Of a stretch of 64,000 nt of DNA, positions 55,915 through 64,000 are shown one piece after another. Position 1 is the stretch's first letter, and each line of letters opens with the position of its first letter. Under the pieces are notes generated by a model. The model made no database searches, was not told the origin of the DNA, and saw nothing but the letters and a program-made list of their open reading frames with translations. Where the stretch lies: positions 155,052 through 219,051 of the forward strand of contig NZ_SJPM01000012.1 in assembly GCF_007859915.1 (NCBI RefSeq), read 5' to 3'. Origin of the DNA: Neorhodopirellula pilleata (GTDB lineage Bacteria; Planctomycetota; Planctomycetia; Pirellulales; Pirellulaceae). A program made the translations under genes and the position numbers.

Positions 55915-58900
55915 TCAGCCGATCCATAGCGCCGCTCGGGCTAATTGCAACCACGCTTGACCGCTGGGGTGCGTCATGTCGAAGTCTTTGATCGGGATGT
56001 ACGCTTTGCGATGGTCGACGATTCGTACCGGGACGGACGCGTTCTTAACGAGTTGTTCGATGCGGCGTCGGTTGGAGTATTCCAGTACGATGAAACGATC
56101 GTTATTGGTGATCGACGCGATGCCCCAGGCCGCGGCGTCGAGTCGCAATTCGCATAATTCGATCATGCGTTTGGCGGCGTCGGGCAATGGGCCGAACCGG
56201 TCGATCAGCTCTTCCCGATAGCCCGCGATTTGGCTCGCTTGATCGATCCGGGTCATCCGTCGGTACAAGTCGATCTTATGCCGCAAGTCGGGCACGTAAT
56301 CGTCGGGTAGGTAAGCTTCGATCGGCAAGTCGATGTCGACCTCGGCCGATAACTTTGGCGGAAGCTTCTGGGCTTGCCGGACGGCGTCTTCAAGAAGTTG
56401 GCAATACATTTCGTAGCCGACCGCAGCGATGTGACCGCTCTGTTGGCTGCCTAACAAGTTCCCCGCACCTCGGATTTCCAGGTCACGCATCGAGATGGCG
56501 AAACCGGCCCCCATTTGCGAGTACTCTTCGATCGCTCGCAAACGTTTGCTCGCTTCGGGCGTGAGGTGTTTCGTCGGCGAGACCAACAGGTAACAGTAGG
56601 CTTGGTGTTTGTACCTGCCCACGCGGCCGCGAAGTTGGTGCAAGTCGGACAGTCCGTATCGATTGCCGTCGTCGATGAACATCGTGTTGGCGTTGGGAAT
56701 GTCCAGACCGCTTTCGATGATCGTGGTCGCTAGCAGCATGTCAAACTTGTGATCGATGAAGTCGATCATGATTTGTTCGAGTTCGCCTTCGCCCATTTGA
56801 CCGTGACCGATCCCGATGCGAATCTCCGGCACGACTTCCTGGATCTTGGCGGCCAAGTCCACCATGTCGCCGATCCGGTTATGCACAAAATACATCTGTC
56901 CGCCGCGGTTGAGTTCACGGACGATGGCCGAGCGAATCATTTTCGGATCCCAACGCGTGACCTTGGTCTCGACGGCCATCCGTTCGGCCGGCGGTGTTTC
57001 CAGGTTGCTGATATCACGGGCACCAACGAGCGCCATGTGCAACGTTCGCGGGATCGGCGTTGCCGACAACGTCAGGACGTCGACGTTGGTGTGTTTGGTT
57101 TTCAAGCGTTCTTTGACGGCCACACCGAAACGTTGTTCCTCGTCGATGATCACCAAACCCAGGTTATTGAAGTCGACGTCCTTGCTCGCGACGCGATGCG
57201 TGCCGATGACGATATCGACTTTGCCTCGACGGATTTCTTTGACCGTTTCGCGTTGTTCGGTCGCGGTGCAGAACCTTGATAATTTGCGGATCTCGACGGG
57301 GAACTCCGCCATCCGGTTGCAGAACGAATGATAGTGTTGTTCGGCGAGCACGGTCGTCGGGACCAACACGGCGACTTGGTAGCCGGCCGTGACGGCTTTG
57401 AATGCCGCCCGCATCGCGACTTCCGTTTTCCCGAAACCGACGTCGCCGCAAATCAAGCGATCCATCGGTCGATGCGATTCCATGTCGGCCTTGACGGCGT
57501 CGATGGCGGTGAGCTGATCGGGTGTTTCGAGGTAGGGAAAACTCGCGTCGAACTGCCGTTGCCATTCGTTGTCGGGGTCGAACGCGATGCCGCGTTTGGT
57601 GGCCCGTTTGGCTTGCAATTCCAACAACTCGTCGGCCATGTCGACAACGGCCGATTCGGCGGCCTTGCGTTGATTGGTCCATGAGATGCCGCCGATCTTG
57701 GCGAGTTTGGGACGGGTCTTGGTGCCGCCGACGTATCGCTGGATCAATTGAATCCGTGTGGCGGGAACGTGAATCTTGGTTCCGCCGTCGAATTCGATCG
57801 TCAGGTGTTCTTGATGTTGGCCCCCTTTTTCGATCGTGTTGAGTCCTCGATACAACCCGATGCCGTGGGACAGGTGAACGACCAGATCGCCGGGGGTCAG
57901 TTGCAAGAAGCTATCGATCGGTTTACCGCGAACGCGCGTCGAAGCCCGGCGCACGGGACTGCGATGAAACAGCTCGGCACCGGTGAGGACGAGCACTTCG
58001 GCTTGCGACAACCGAAAGCCGCCGCTGAGGTCGGCGACCGTCATGTGCAACCGCCCCGAACGGGCCGCGTCGGTGTCGGCGAGCAGTTCGGTCAAGCGTT
58101 GTCCGTCGGCGGGCGTGTCGCCGACGACGATGACTTCGTGACCCGCCGCGACGCTGTCGACTCGGGCTTTGGTCTCGTCCAATGAAGCCGCGAAACTGTC
58201 CGCGCCGGCGGTTTGGAGGTCGACCACGTCGTCTTCGTTCCCGCTGGCGAGCAGACTTCCCGTGACGACCTGGTGGCTGTGCAGGCCGGCGAGCAGTTCG
58301 GGCATCGTGACGAAACGTTCCGTCCGGGCGACGCGTCGGAGCAACGCTTCGCTGGTCGCTTGGCATTCCGCCGGATCGACCAACAGGATCACGGTGTCCT
58401 CGGGCAAGTAATCGACGACGGTCGTCTCGGCCCCGATCGTATCTTCGGTGTATACCTGGTCGGGGTTCGGGGGCGTTACCTCAGGAGGCATCGCATCGGG
58501 ATCGAATTCGTCCTCGGGAATGACCAACATGCCGGCCGGTCCGTCGGCACCGATGGCGGCGATTTCCACGCTCGTGATCGTTTCATTGCTACGCTGCGTC
58601 GCCGGATCGAAACGCCGGATCGATTCGATTTCGTCGCCAAACCATTCGATCCGAATCGGAGTCGTTTGGTCGGGTGAATGAATGTCGAGCAAACCACCTC
58701 GGCTGGCGAACTCGCCCGGGACTTGAACCGCAGTCGTCGCCGCGAAGCCCGCTTCGGCTAGCCATTTGCGAATCACTTCGGGGTCCACTTCGTCGCCGAC
58801 GGTCAACCGGCGGGTCGCCCGAGTCAATCGGTCTCGTGAGGGGACTTTTTGGATCGCGGCCCCGATGTAGGCGGTCACGACGAGCGGTTCGGTGCTGTCC

Positions 58901-59316
58901 TGGTCCCTCGCCCGGAGCGATTGCAGGACTTGCAACCGGGCGGCGTAATCGGCGTCGCGGATGGACGATCCGGTGCCATCGCCGGCCGACAAAGGCAAAG
59001 CGACGACGTCGGATATTCCGAACGATCGAACGTCCCCGGCAACGACGTCCGCGTCAACGGCTTGGGGCAACAATACGAGAACGTGCGGCGTGTGCCTGGT
59101 CAACGTCGCCGCCAAGAGACCGCGAATGCCGCCCCAAACGCCGGCAAAGGCGAGCGGCGTGTCACGTTTTTGCCGCTGCAGGACCGTCCCGACTGAGGCG
59201 ACCGCATCTAGAATCGCGGGCACGTCGTGTAAGCTGCGCAGAACCGGCAAAGGCGAAGAGTCCGACTCGGGTGACCCAGAAGCCCGGCGACGCGACGATG
59301 AGGCGGTGGTTTTCAA
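55915..59316 (-). CDS. mfd: Transcription-repair coupling factor
   Basis: The frame extends to a TTG at 59409, but the first 31 codons are Arg/Ile-rich with codons unlike the rest. I start at a TTG at 59316 (1133 residues). The UvrB-homology part comes first, then the RNA-polymerase-interacting domain with GDLVVHLSHGIGLYRGLNTI. The helicase follows with Walker A ICGDVGFGKTEVAMRAAFKA and box IIDEEQRFGV, then RGRVGRYKHQAYCYLLV, and a TRCF C-terminal domain. It removes stalled RNA polymerase and recruits UvrA at DNA damage. It is divergent from a Gfo/Idh gene. Confidence 0.93.
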   Translation of the reverse strand: MKTTASSSRRRASGSPESDSSPLPVLRSLHDVPAILDAVASVGTVLQRQKRDTPLAFAGVWGGIRGLLAATLTRHTPHVLVLLPQAVDADVVAGDVRSFGISDVVALPLSAGDGTGSSIRDADYAARLQVLQSLRARDQDSTEPLVVTAYIGAAIQKVPSRDRLTRATRRLTVGDEVDPEVIRKWLAEAGFAATTAVQVPGEFASRGGLLDIHSPDQTTPIRIEWFGDEIESIRRFDPATQRSNETITSVEIAAIGADGPAGMLVIPEDEFDPDAMPPEVTPPNPDQVYTEDTIGAETTVVDYLPEDTVILLVDPAECQATSEALLRRVARTERFVTMPELLAGLHSHQVVTGSLLASGNEDDVVDLQTAGADSFAASLDETKARVDSVAAGHEVIVVGDTPADGQRLTELLADTDAARSGRLHMTVADLSGGFRLSQAEVLVLTGAELFHRSPVRRASTRVRGKPIDSFLQLTPGDLVVHLSHGIGLYRGLNTIEKGGQHQEHLTIEFDGGTKIHVPATRIQLIQRYVGGTKTRPKLAKIGGISWTNQRKAAESAVVDMADELLELQAKRATKRGIAFDPDNEWQRQFDASFPYLETPDQLTAIDAVKADMESHRPMDRLICGDVGFGKTEVAMRAAFKAVTAGYQVAVLVPTTVLAEQHYHSFCNRMAEFPVEIRKLSRFCTATEQRETVKEIRRGKVDIVIGTHRVASKDVDFNNLGLVIIDEEQRFGVAVKERLKTKHTNVDVLTLSATPIPRTLHMALVGARDISNLETPPAERMAVETKVTRWDPKMIRSAIVRELNRGGQMYFVHNRIGDMVDLAAKIQEVVPEIRIGIGHGQMGEGELEQIMIDFIDHKFDMLLATTIIESGLDIPNANTMFIDDGNRYGLSDLHQLRGRVGRYKHQAYCYLLVSPTKHLTPEASKRLRAIEEYSQMGAGFAISMRDLEIRGAGNLLGSQQSGHIAAVGYEMYCQLLEDAVRQAQKLPPKLSAEVDIDLPIEAYLPDDYVPDLRHKIDLYRRMTRIDQASQIAGYREELIDRFGPLPDAAKRMIELCELRLDAAAWGIASITNNDRFIVLEYSNRRRIEQLVKNASVPVRIVDHRKAYIPIKDFDMTHPSGQAWLQLARAALWIG

Positions 59317-59499
59317 TGGGACGACAATCCATCGGTAGCGGTAGGGAAGCTCAAAACGTATCCTGATCGTACGAATTCGCCTAGCTCCGCATCGACGTAG
59401 TTCGTCCAACGACTCGGCCTAGCAAAAAACGCACCTTCGCCGCAGGTACACGAGTTTTCGGCAATCTCACTCGCTCCCTTTCATTAACGCAAACACTTC

Positions 59500-60546
59500 A
59501 TGACTATCGGAATCGGAATCGTCGGCTCGGGAATGATCTCGAACTTTCACGCCAAAGCCATCGCGGACACTCACGACGGGAAATTGATCGGTTGTTACGA
59601 CCGCAGCTTCGAGCGGGCCCAGGAATTCGCGAAAAATAATCATTGCAAGGCGTTCGAGACGCTCGAAGCGATGTTGGGCGACCCCGAGATCGCGGCGATC
59701 GCCGTCTGCACACCCTCGGGGGCGCACTTGGAACCCGCCGTGGCGGCCGCCAAAGCGGGCAAGCACGTGATGGTCGAGAAGCCGTTGGAAGTCACCCCTG
59801 AAAAGTGCGACGAAATCATTGCCGCCTGCGAGGCCTCGAACGTGAAGTTGGCCGTTACCTTCCAAAGTCGTTTTCACGAATCGTCGCAGTTGATGAAACA
59901 AGCCGTCGACGGCGGTCGGTTCGGCAAAGTGACGATGGGCGACGCATACGTGAAGTGGTACCGCAGCCAAGAGTATTACGACAGCGGCGCGTGGCGGGGC
60001 ACGTGGGCGCTCGACGGCGGGGGAGCCTTGATGAATCAAGCGATTCACAGCGTCGATCTGCTGTTGTGGCTGATGGGTCCGGTCAAACGGGTGTCCGCGA
60101 TGATGGGTACGATGACCCACGAGCGGATCGAAGTCGAAGACATCGTCGTCGCCAACATTCAGTTCGCATGCGGCGCGTTGGGGGTCATCGAAGCCACCAC
60201 GACCGCGTTCCCGGGTGCCCTCAAGCGGGTCGAAATCGCCGGCAGCGAAGGCAGTGCCGTGCTCGAAGAGGAAGACCTGACACAGTGGACGTTCAAGCAT
60301 GAGACCGACGAAGACCAATCGATCCGCGAACGAATGATCGGCAAGACCGAAACCGGCGGCGGAGCGGCCGATCCGTCAGCGATCGGCCATCACGGACACA
60401 CCGAGGTGTTCAACGATTTTCTTGAGGCGATCGAGAAAGGACACGAACCGCTCGTCAACGGACCCGAAGGAAAACGAAGCGTTGAATTGATCTGCGCGAT
60501 CTATGAAAGCGCCCGGACAGGAAAGACGGTTGATTTGGGAGGTTAG
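59500..60546 (+). CDS. Gfo/Idh/MocA family oxidoreductase
   Basis: The 348-residue protein begins with GIVGSGMISNFHAKAIADTH, the Rossmann loop with GXGXXX. The catalytic Lys is in MVEKPLEV (about residues 90-97). A His-containing active-site stretch (GGGALMNQAIHSVDLLLWLM) and the family's C-terminal sheet follow. It should oxidise or reduce a sugar or inositol-like substrate with NAD(P). It is not the same as the enzyme at 44830 and shares little beyond the fold. The start follows a 183-bp divergent spacer with mfd. A tandem-repeat zone follows its stop. Confidence 0.9.
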   Translation: MTIGIGIVGSGMISNFHAKAIADTHDGKLIGCYDRSFERAQEFAKNNHCKAFETLEAMLGDPEIAAIAVCTPSGAHLEPAVAAAKAGKHVMVEKPLEVTPEKCDEIIAACEASNVKLAVTFQSRFHESSQLMKQAVDGGRFGKVTMGDAYVKWYRSQEYYDSGAWRGTWALDGGGALMNQAIHSVDLLLWLMGPVKRVSAMMGTMTHERIEVEDIVVANIQFACGALGVIEATTTAFPGALKRVEIAGSEGSAVLEEEDLTQWTFKHETDEDQSIRERMIGKTETGGGAADPSAIGHHGHTEVFNDFLEAIEKGHEPLVNGPEGKRSVELICAIYESARTGKTVDLGG

Positions 60547-60552
60547 AGGTTT

Positions 60553-60744
60553 ACAGGTCACAGGTCACAGGTCGAGACCCGCAAACCCGCAAACCCGCAA
60601 ACCTATAAACCTATAAACCTATAAACCTATAAACCTATAAACCTATAAACCTATAAACCTATAAACCTATAAACCTATAAACCTGTAAACCTGTAAACCT
60701 GTAAACCTGTAAACCTGTAAACCTGTAAACCTGTAAACCTGTAA
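60553..60744. repeat. Composite tandem array: ACAGGTC x3 plus about 21 octamers
   Basis: Three heptamers ACAGGTC (60553-60573) come first. From 60578 octamers run in three uniform blocks: CCCGCAAA x3, CCTATAAA x10 (60602-60681) and CCTGTAAA x7 plus 7 bp (60682-60744). The array ends 43 nt before the GTG of the ABC permease gene. The minus strand reads as a low-complexity frame that is not a gene. Confidence 0.95.
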
Positions 60745-60787
60745 CGCTTCTAAGAATCCGACCATTTCTCATTCCCCCCGCACTACC

Positions 60788-61687
60788 GTGTCCAATCGCC
60801 AATCCGACTTCGCAAACCGGTTGAGTGTTTGGAGGATGGTATTTTCGACGGCCTTGTCCGAACGGCTCGTTTATCGTGGCGATTTTGCGTTGGGCACGTT
60901 GATGCGGTTCTTGCCGATCGTCACGCAGATCTTTTTGTGGTGGGCGATTTTTGATTCGATCGATGCGGCCGGAGTGGGCCAACGTAGTGAGCGTCTTGTT
61001 TCTGAAAATCCCGGCGGTGAACCGACCGCTCAGATCGGCGGGTTTGGGTTTCGGGACATGGTGGCGTATTACCTGCTCACGATGATCGCCCGGGCGTTTT
61101 CATCGATGCCGGGCTTGGCGTCGGGGATCGCGTTGCAGATCCGCGAGGGTGAGATCAAACGTTATTTGATCCAACCGATCGACTTGATCGGTTTCTTGTT
61201 ACTCAACCGGATAGCCCACAAGGTCGCCTATTACGCGGTGGCGATCGCTCCGTTCGCGTTGGTGTTTTTTCTGTGTCGGGATTATTTCGTCGACGGGTTC
61301 CCGCCGCCGCATCTTTTCATCGCATTCCTAGGTTCACTCGTGATGGGATTCGCGATCGGATTCTTTTTGGAAGCGGCGATCGGGATGATCGGGTTTTGGT
61401 TCTTGGAAGTCTCGTCGTTGTTGTTTCTCTATATGCTGTTTAGTTTTTTTCTTTCGGGTCACATGTTCCCGCTGTCGTTGTTGCCTGACGACATCGAATG
61501 GTTCGTGAACTTGTTACCGCTGAAGTATCTCGCATACTTTCCGGCTGCGGTTTTCTTGGGGAAAATTCCCGAGGATGAGTTGGCCGGCGAGATGGCGATC
61601 CAGGCGGCTTGGTTGGCGTTTTTCATTATCGTCTGTCGTTTCGCGTACGCCCGCGGTGTGGCTCGTTACAGTGGCTACGGAGGCTGA
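60788..61687 (+). CDS. ABC-2 type transporter permease
   Basis: A GTG start gives 299 residues with six membrane segments (for example FLPIVTQIFLWWAIF, VAYYLLTMIARAFSSMPG, LFIAFLGSLVMGFAIGFFLE, and FLYMLFSFFLSGHMFPLSLL). The motif REGEIKRYLIQPID near residue 120 is typical of DUF990/ABC-2 export permeases. Such proteins form a homo- or heterodimeric export channel with an ATPase. A second permease follows 3 nt downstream. No ATPase gene lies upstream; the space is taken by the Gfo/Idh gene and the repeat array. Confidence 0.87.
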   Translation: MSNRQSDFANRLSVWRMVFSTALSERLVYRGDFALGTLMRFLPIVTQIFLWWAIFDSIDAAGVGQRSERLVSENPGGEPTAQIGGFGFRDMVAYYLLTMIARAFSSMPGLASGIALQIREGEIKRYLIQPIDLIGFLLLNRIAHKVAYYAVAIAPFALVFFLCRDYFVDGFPPPHLFIAFLGSLVMGFAIGFFLEAAIGMIGFWFLEVSSLLFLYMLFSFFLSGHMFPLSLLPDDIEWFVNLLPLKYLAYFPAAVFLGKIPEDELAGEMAIQAAWLAFFIIVCRFAYARGVARYSGYGG

Positions 61688-61690
61688 CGC

Positions 61691-62548
61691 ATGTTCAACG
61701 AAATGGCTCGTTACCGCCGCGTGTTCATGACGTTCGCCCGCAACAGTTTGGTGCGGGACATGACGTTCCGAACCAATTTCGTGATCGAGTGTCTGAGCAG
61801 TCTCGGATGGACGGCGATGAACGTCGGTTTTTACCTGATCATCTTTCAATACACCTCGACGATCGGGGCGGACACGGGTTGGGACCAAGAAAAATTCTTT
61901 CTTTTCTTGGCGACGACTTGGTTCATCAATTCGATCGTGCAGGCGTTCTTCATGCCCAACGCTGAGGAGTTCAGCGAATTGATCCGAACCGGCGGTTTGG
62001 ATTTCGCGTTGCTCAAGCCGATCGACACGCAATTCTTGATTTCGTTTCGGCGGGTCAGTTGGAGTTCGCTTGCGAACTTCGCGGCCGGGATGGTGATCAT
62101 GATCGTGGCGTTGTCTCGCTTGGCGACGCGGGAGGTCGACCCGTATGTGCCATCGCTTGTGTCAGTGATCTTGTATGTGCTGTTTTGCGGTTGTGGTGTC
62201 GCGATCATGTACAGCCTGATGATTTGTTTGTCGGCGACGAGTATTTGGCTGGGCCGCAATCAGACGCTGTATAACTTTTGGTTTTATATCACGAACTTCA
62301 GCCGCTATCCGATGGAGATTTACAACCGTGGTTGGGGGACACCGCTATACGGATTGTTCACGTTCGTGATTCCGGTTTTGGTGGTCGTCAATGTCCCGGC
62401 GAGATTGCTGGCCCGCCCGATTTCGCCACGCACGGATTACGAATGGATGCTCGTCGGCTGGGCCGTGATCGCGACCGTGCTCAGTATTCTGGCGAGCCGT
62501 TGGGTATTTCGAACGGCGTTGGGAGCCTACCGCAGCGCCAGTTCGTAA
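61691..62548 (+). CDS. ABC-2 type transporter permease, second subunit
   Basis: The 285-residue protein has six membrane segments (including WTAMNVGFYLIIFQYTSTIG, FFLFLATTWFINSIVQAFF, and VSVILYVLFCGCGVAIMYSL) and the family motif GGLDFALLKPIDTQFLISF. It probably pairs with the permease just upstream, and the two could form one export channel. Substrate and ATPase are unknown. The gene ends 72 nt before the start of the interrupted membrane protein. Confidence 0.87.
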   Translation: MFNEMARYRRVFMTFARNSLVRDMTFRTNFVIECLSSLGWTAMNVGFYLIIFQYTSTIGADTGWDQEKFFLFLATTWFINSIVQAFFMPNAEEFSELIRTGGLDFALLKPIDTQFLISFRRVSWSSLANFAAGMVIMIVALSRLATREVDPYVPSLVSVILYVLFCGCGVAIMYSLMICLSATSIWLGRNQTLYNFWFYITNFSRYPMEIYNRGWGTPLYGLFTFVIPVLVVVNVPARLLARPISPRTDYEWMLVGWAVIATVLSILASRWVFRTALGAYRSASS

Positions 62549-62620
62549 GCTCCCGATGTAGGCTCGGTGGAGGAGGCTTTGCGACGAACACCCGGCAAGG
62601 TCGCGAATAGCTCGATCAAG

Positions 62621-63592
62621 ATGGCACTCTTTCAGAAAAATCGGTTTGTTTGGAATGAGCCCTGGTTCTTTGTTCATCGCGTTCGTCATTGGACGGCATG
62701 GTGTTTTCTAACGTTTTTATTGTCGTGTCTCGGGTTGGGCGTGGCGTCGATCGTGGTGACGGCGACGCCCGACGGTCAGCCGATCGACTGGATCAATGTC
62801 GCACTCATGTCGTTGGGGGCCGTGGGGATTGTGTGGTGGGTTTTCGACGGCACCAACTCCCGTCGGCAAGCGATTCTGACGGATAAAGAACTCATCGTCG
62901 GCGGCGACATGGGGAAGTACTCCGTTCCGACCACTTATCATTTAGAAAAGATCCCCGGTGCGGCGATCGTCTTGCCTGAGGAAAGCGGTTGGCCCAATCC
63001 AGGACTTTATTTCTATCACGACGGAAGCGAGGAAGTCGTCGGGATCGGCGAGCAGGTGGAGCTGCCCCGATTGGCCCGTGCGATTCATCAGGCGGGCATC
63101 CCCATTCGGCTCGACGGTTGGGACCCCGCGACGGACAAGACGGTGGCCGAAACATTTTCTTGGCAGCGCCCCGAAGGCCGGCCCAATCGGACGGCGTCGA
63201 TCGAAACGTTGGGCGACGATCAGGCTTCGTTGATCTCGCCACCGGCGATGATCTGGGCGATCGTGCAGCAGTGCTTACCCTTCTTGATTTGGGCGGTTAG
63301 CGTCGGATACATGATTTGGTACCTGTACCAGAATTGGAATCAACTGGTCGGTTACGAATGGATCATCGTCGTCGTGTTAACGATCCCGGGGATGATGGTC
63401 ATGGCCCAGATCACCGAACGTTATGCGACGGCGGCGACCTCGCGTACGCTCGGGAAGATGGTCCGCAAACAAATCAAGCAGCGGACCGGCTACAAGATCG
63501 ATGTCGATGCGCCTGGCAATTTTGAGATCGAGGTTCGCGAGACCGATCAATTCGACAAGCTCGTCTTCAAGATCCGCGAGACCGCCTTGATG
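62621..63592 (+). pseudogene. Membrane protein gene interrupted by IS66
   Basis: From the ATG at 62621 the frame runs 324 codons to the IS66 end at 63593. It has membrane segments at about residues 26-47 (CFLTFLLSCLGLGVASIVV) and 55-75, a soluble domain, and two more segments (AIVQQCLPFLIWAVSVGYMI, then WIIVVVLTIPGMMVMAQI). After the IS junction the frame would continue with about 40 foreign residues to a stop at 63709. I know no named family. The C-terminal end is lost, so activity is unlikely unless that end was not needed. Confidence 0.82.
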
Positions 63593-64000
63593 GTAAGCGT
63601 TCTATCTCCCCATGTTGACAGGCGGTTTAGCGTGACAGGTTTGTTTCCACCTCCAGGAGAAAACCATGAACGCGTTTCCCAATCCCGAGCTCGCCAGGCA
63701 GTGGCGTGAGCGAATCGAGCGTTTCGACGATGCCGGGACGACCATCGCTGAATTCTGCCATGCCGAAGGCTATAGCGTTGCTTCGTTCTATCAGTGGCGA
63801 AGACGATTGCGACAAGCCGCTTGCGAACCGGCGGGCTTTATCGCGGTCGAAGTGCCGGACAATCAAGAATTATCTGTCGTGCCGGCGAATATCGAGATCG
63901 AACTTCCCGGCGGTGCTATCGTTCGTCTAAATGCTCACGGTGGCGTCTCCGTTTTCGAGCCGTTGCTTGCCGCCGTCGTTGCCGCCACCGACGCCGCCGC
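63593..64000 (+). mobile_element. Third IS66 copy, left end (continues beyond the window)
   Basis: The left terminal repeat GTAAGCGTTCTATCT starts at 63593, and the sequence is the same as 18935-19342 as far as I compared it by eye. The left flank is CCTTGATG. The right end is outside. Confidence 0.93.
63666..64000 (+). CDS. tnpA: IS66 family TnpA, partial at the window edge
   Basis: The ATG and ribosome site (AGGAG) have the same distance from the terminal repeat as in the complete copy (73 nt). The product begins MNAFPNPELARQWRERIERF and matches the first 111 residues of the other TnpA. The last residues, tnpB and tnpC lie beyond the edge. Confidence 0.9.
   Translation, partial: MNAFPNPELARQWRERIERFDDAGTTIAEFCHAEGYSVASFYQWRRRLRQAACEPAGFIAVEVPDNQELSVVPANIEIELPGGAIVRLNAHGGVSVFEPLLAAVVAATDAA

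Noticed and set aside
60659..60982. Minus-strand open frame of 107 codons
   Set aside because: Most of it is the octamer array read as a repeated VYRFTGLQ-type peptide, and it overlaps the ABC permease gene.
63593..63709. C-terminal end of the membrane protein gene as a normal end
   Set aside because: The last 40 codons are read from the IS66 terminal region, the same sequence as at 18935, so this is a chimera and not the native end.

Overview
The window looks like chromosome from a planctomycete of the Rhodopirellula/Pirellulaceae type. The grounds are a BBP7-type beta-barrel protein, a PSD1 (DUF1549/DUF1553) plus DUF1501 gene pair, a very long Ser/Thr kinase fused to an ATPase, DUF502, DUF2617, DUF4254 and DUF4261 proteins, many short palindromic dispersed repeats, few strong Shine-Dalgarno sites and frequent GTG/TTG starts. 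The placement rests on gene content and style only.

Layout. 1-2957: an outer-membrane BBP7 protein running off the left edge, a palindrome-rich spacer and an ECF-like sigma factor. 3292-10210: a small unknown gene, ComF, a DUF502 membrane protein, an inositol-monophosphatase-family enzyme, a PqiA/PqiB (MCE) pair and a glycosyltransferase-like protein. 10207-14154: a 1315-residue kinase/ATPase. 14443-18934: tRNA-His, a DUF1501 gene and a PSD1 gene cut at its 5' end by an IS66-family element. 18935-22408: the complete IS66 element (tnpA, tnpB, tnpC and a 94-residue fourth gene), an inverted fragment of the same element, and the 3' end of a pstS gene. 22444-32355: trmB, DoxX, PutA, a HEXXH-type protein, a DEAD-box helicase, a LuxR-type response regulator and DUF4261. 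32487-34831: five pilin-like genes, four of them chained by 4-nt overlaps. 35012-41325: a HisA-like protein, DUF2617, TrpG/PabA, tRNA-Gly, trigger factor, an SDR remnant, a nest of palindromes and a histidine phosphatase. 41503-51387: pyruvate phosphate dikinase, DUF2237, an operon of FHA-GAF-PP2C phosphatase, SGNH hydrolase and Gfo/Idh oxidoreductase, then DUF4254 with ilvC and ilvN. 51540-63592: ScpA, an MBL-fold hydrolase with HemW, FKBP, Mfd, a second Gfo/Idh protein, two ABC-2 permeases and a membrane-protein gene cut by another IS66 copy at the right edge.

Most genes are ordinary housekeeping functions. The unusual content is in the spacers. Three short-tandem-repeat arrays sit directly upstream of genes (trmB, the MBL hydrolase, an ABC permease). 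Two of these are the same heptamer family in the same orientation relative to the downstream start codon, about 10 nt from it. A family of nested palindromes carries near-identical ends at 29931-30219 and 40192-40315. IS66 copies appear to have mediated a rearrangement joining a headless PSD1 gene to a headless pstS gene.
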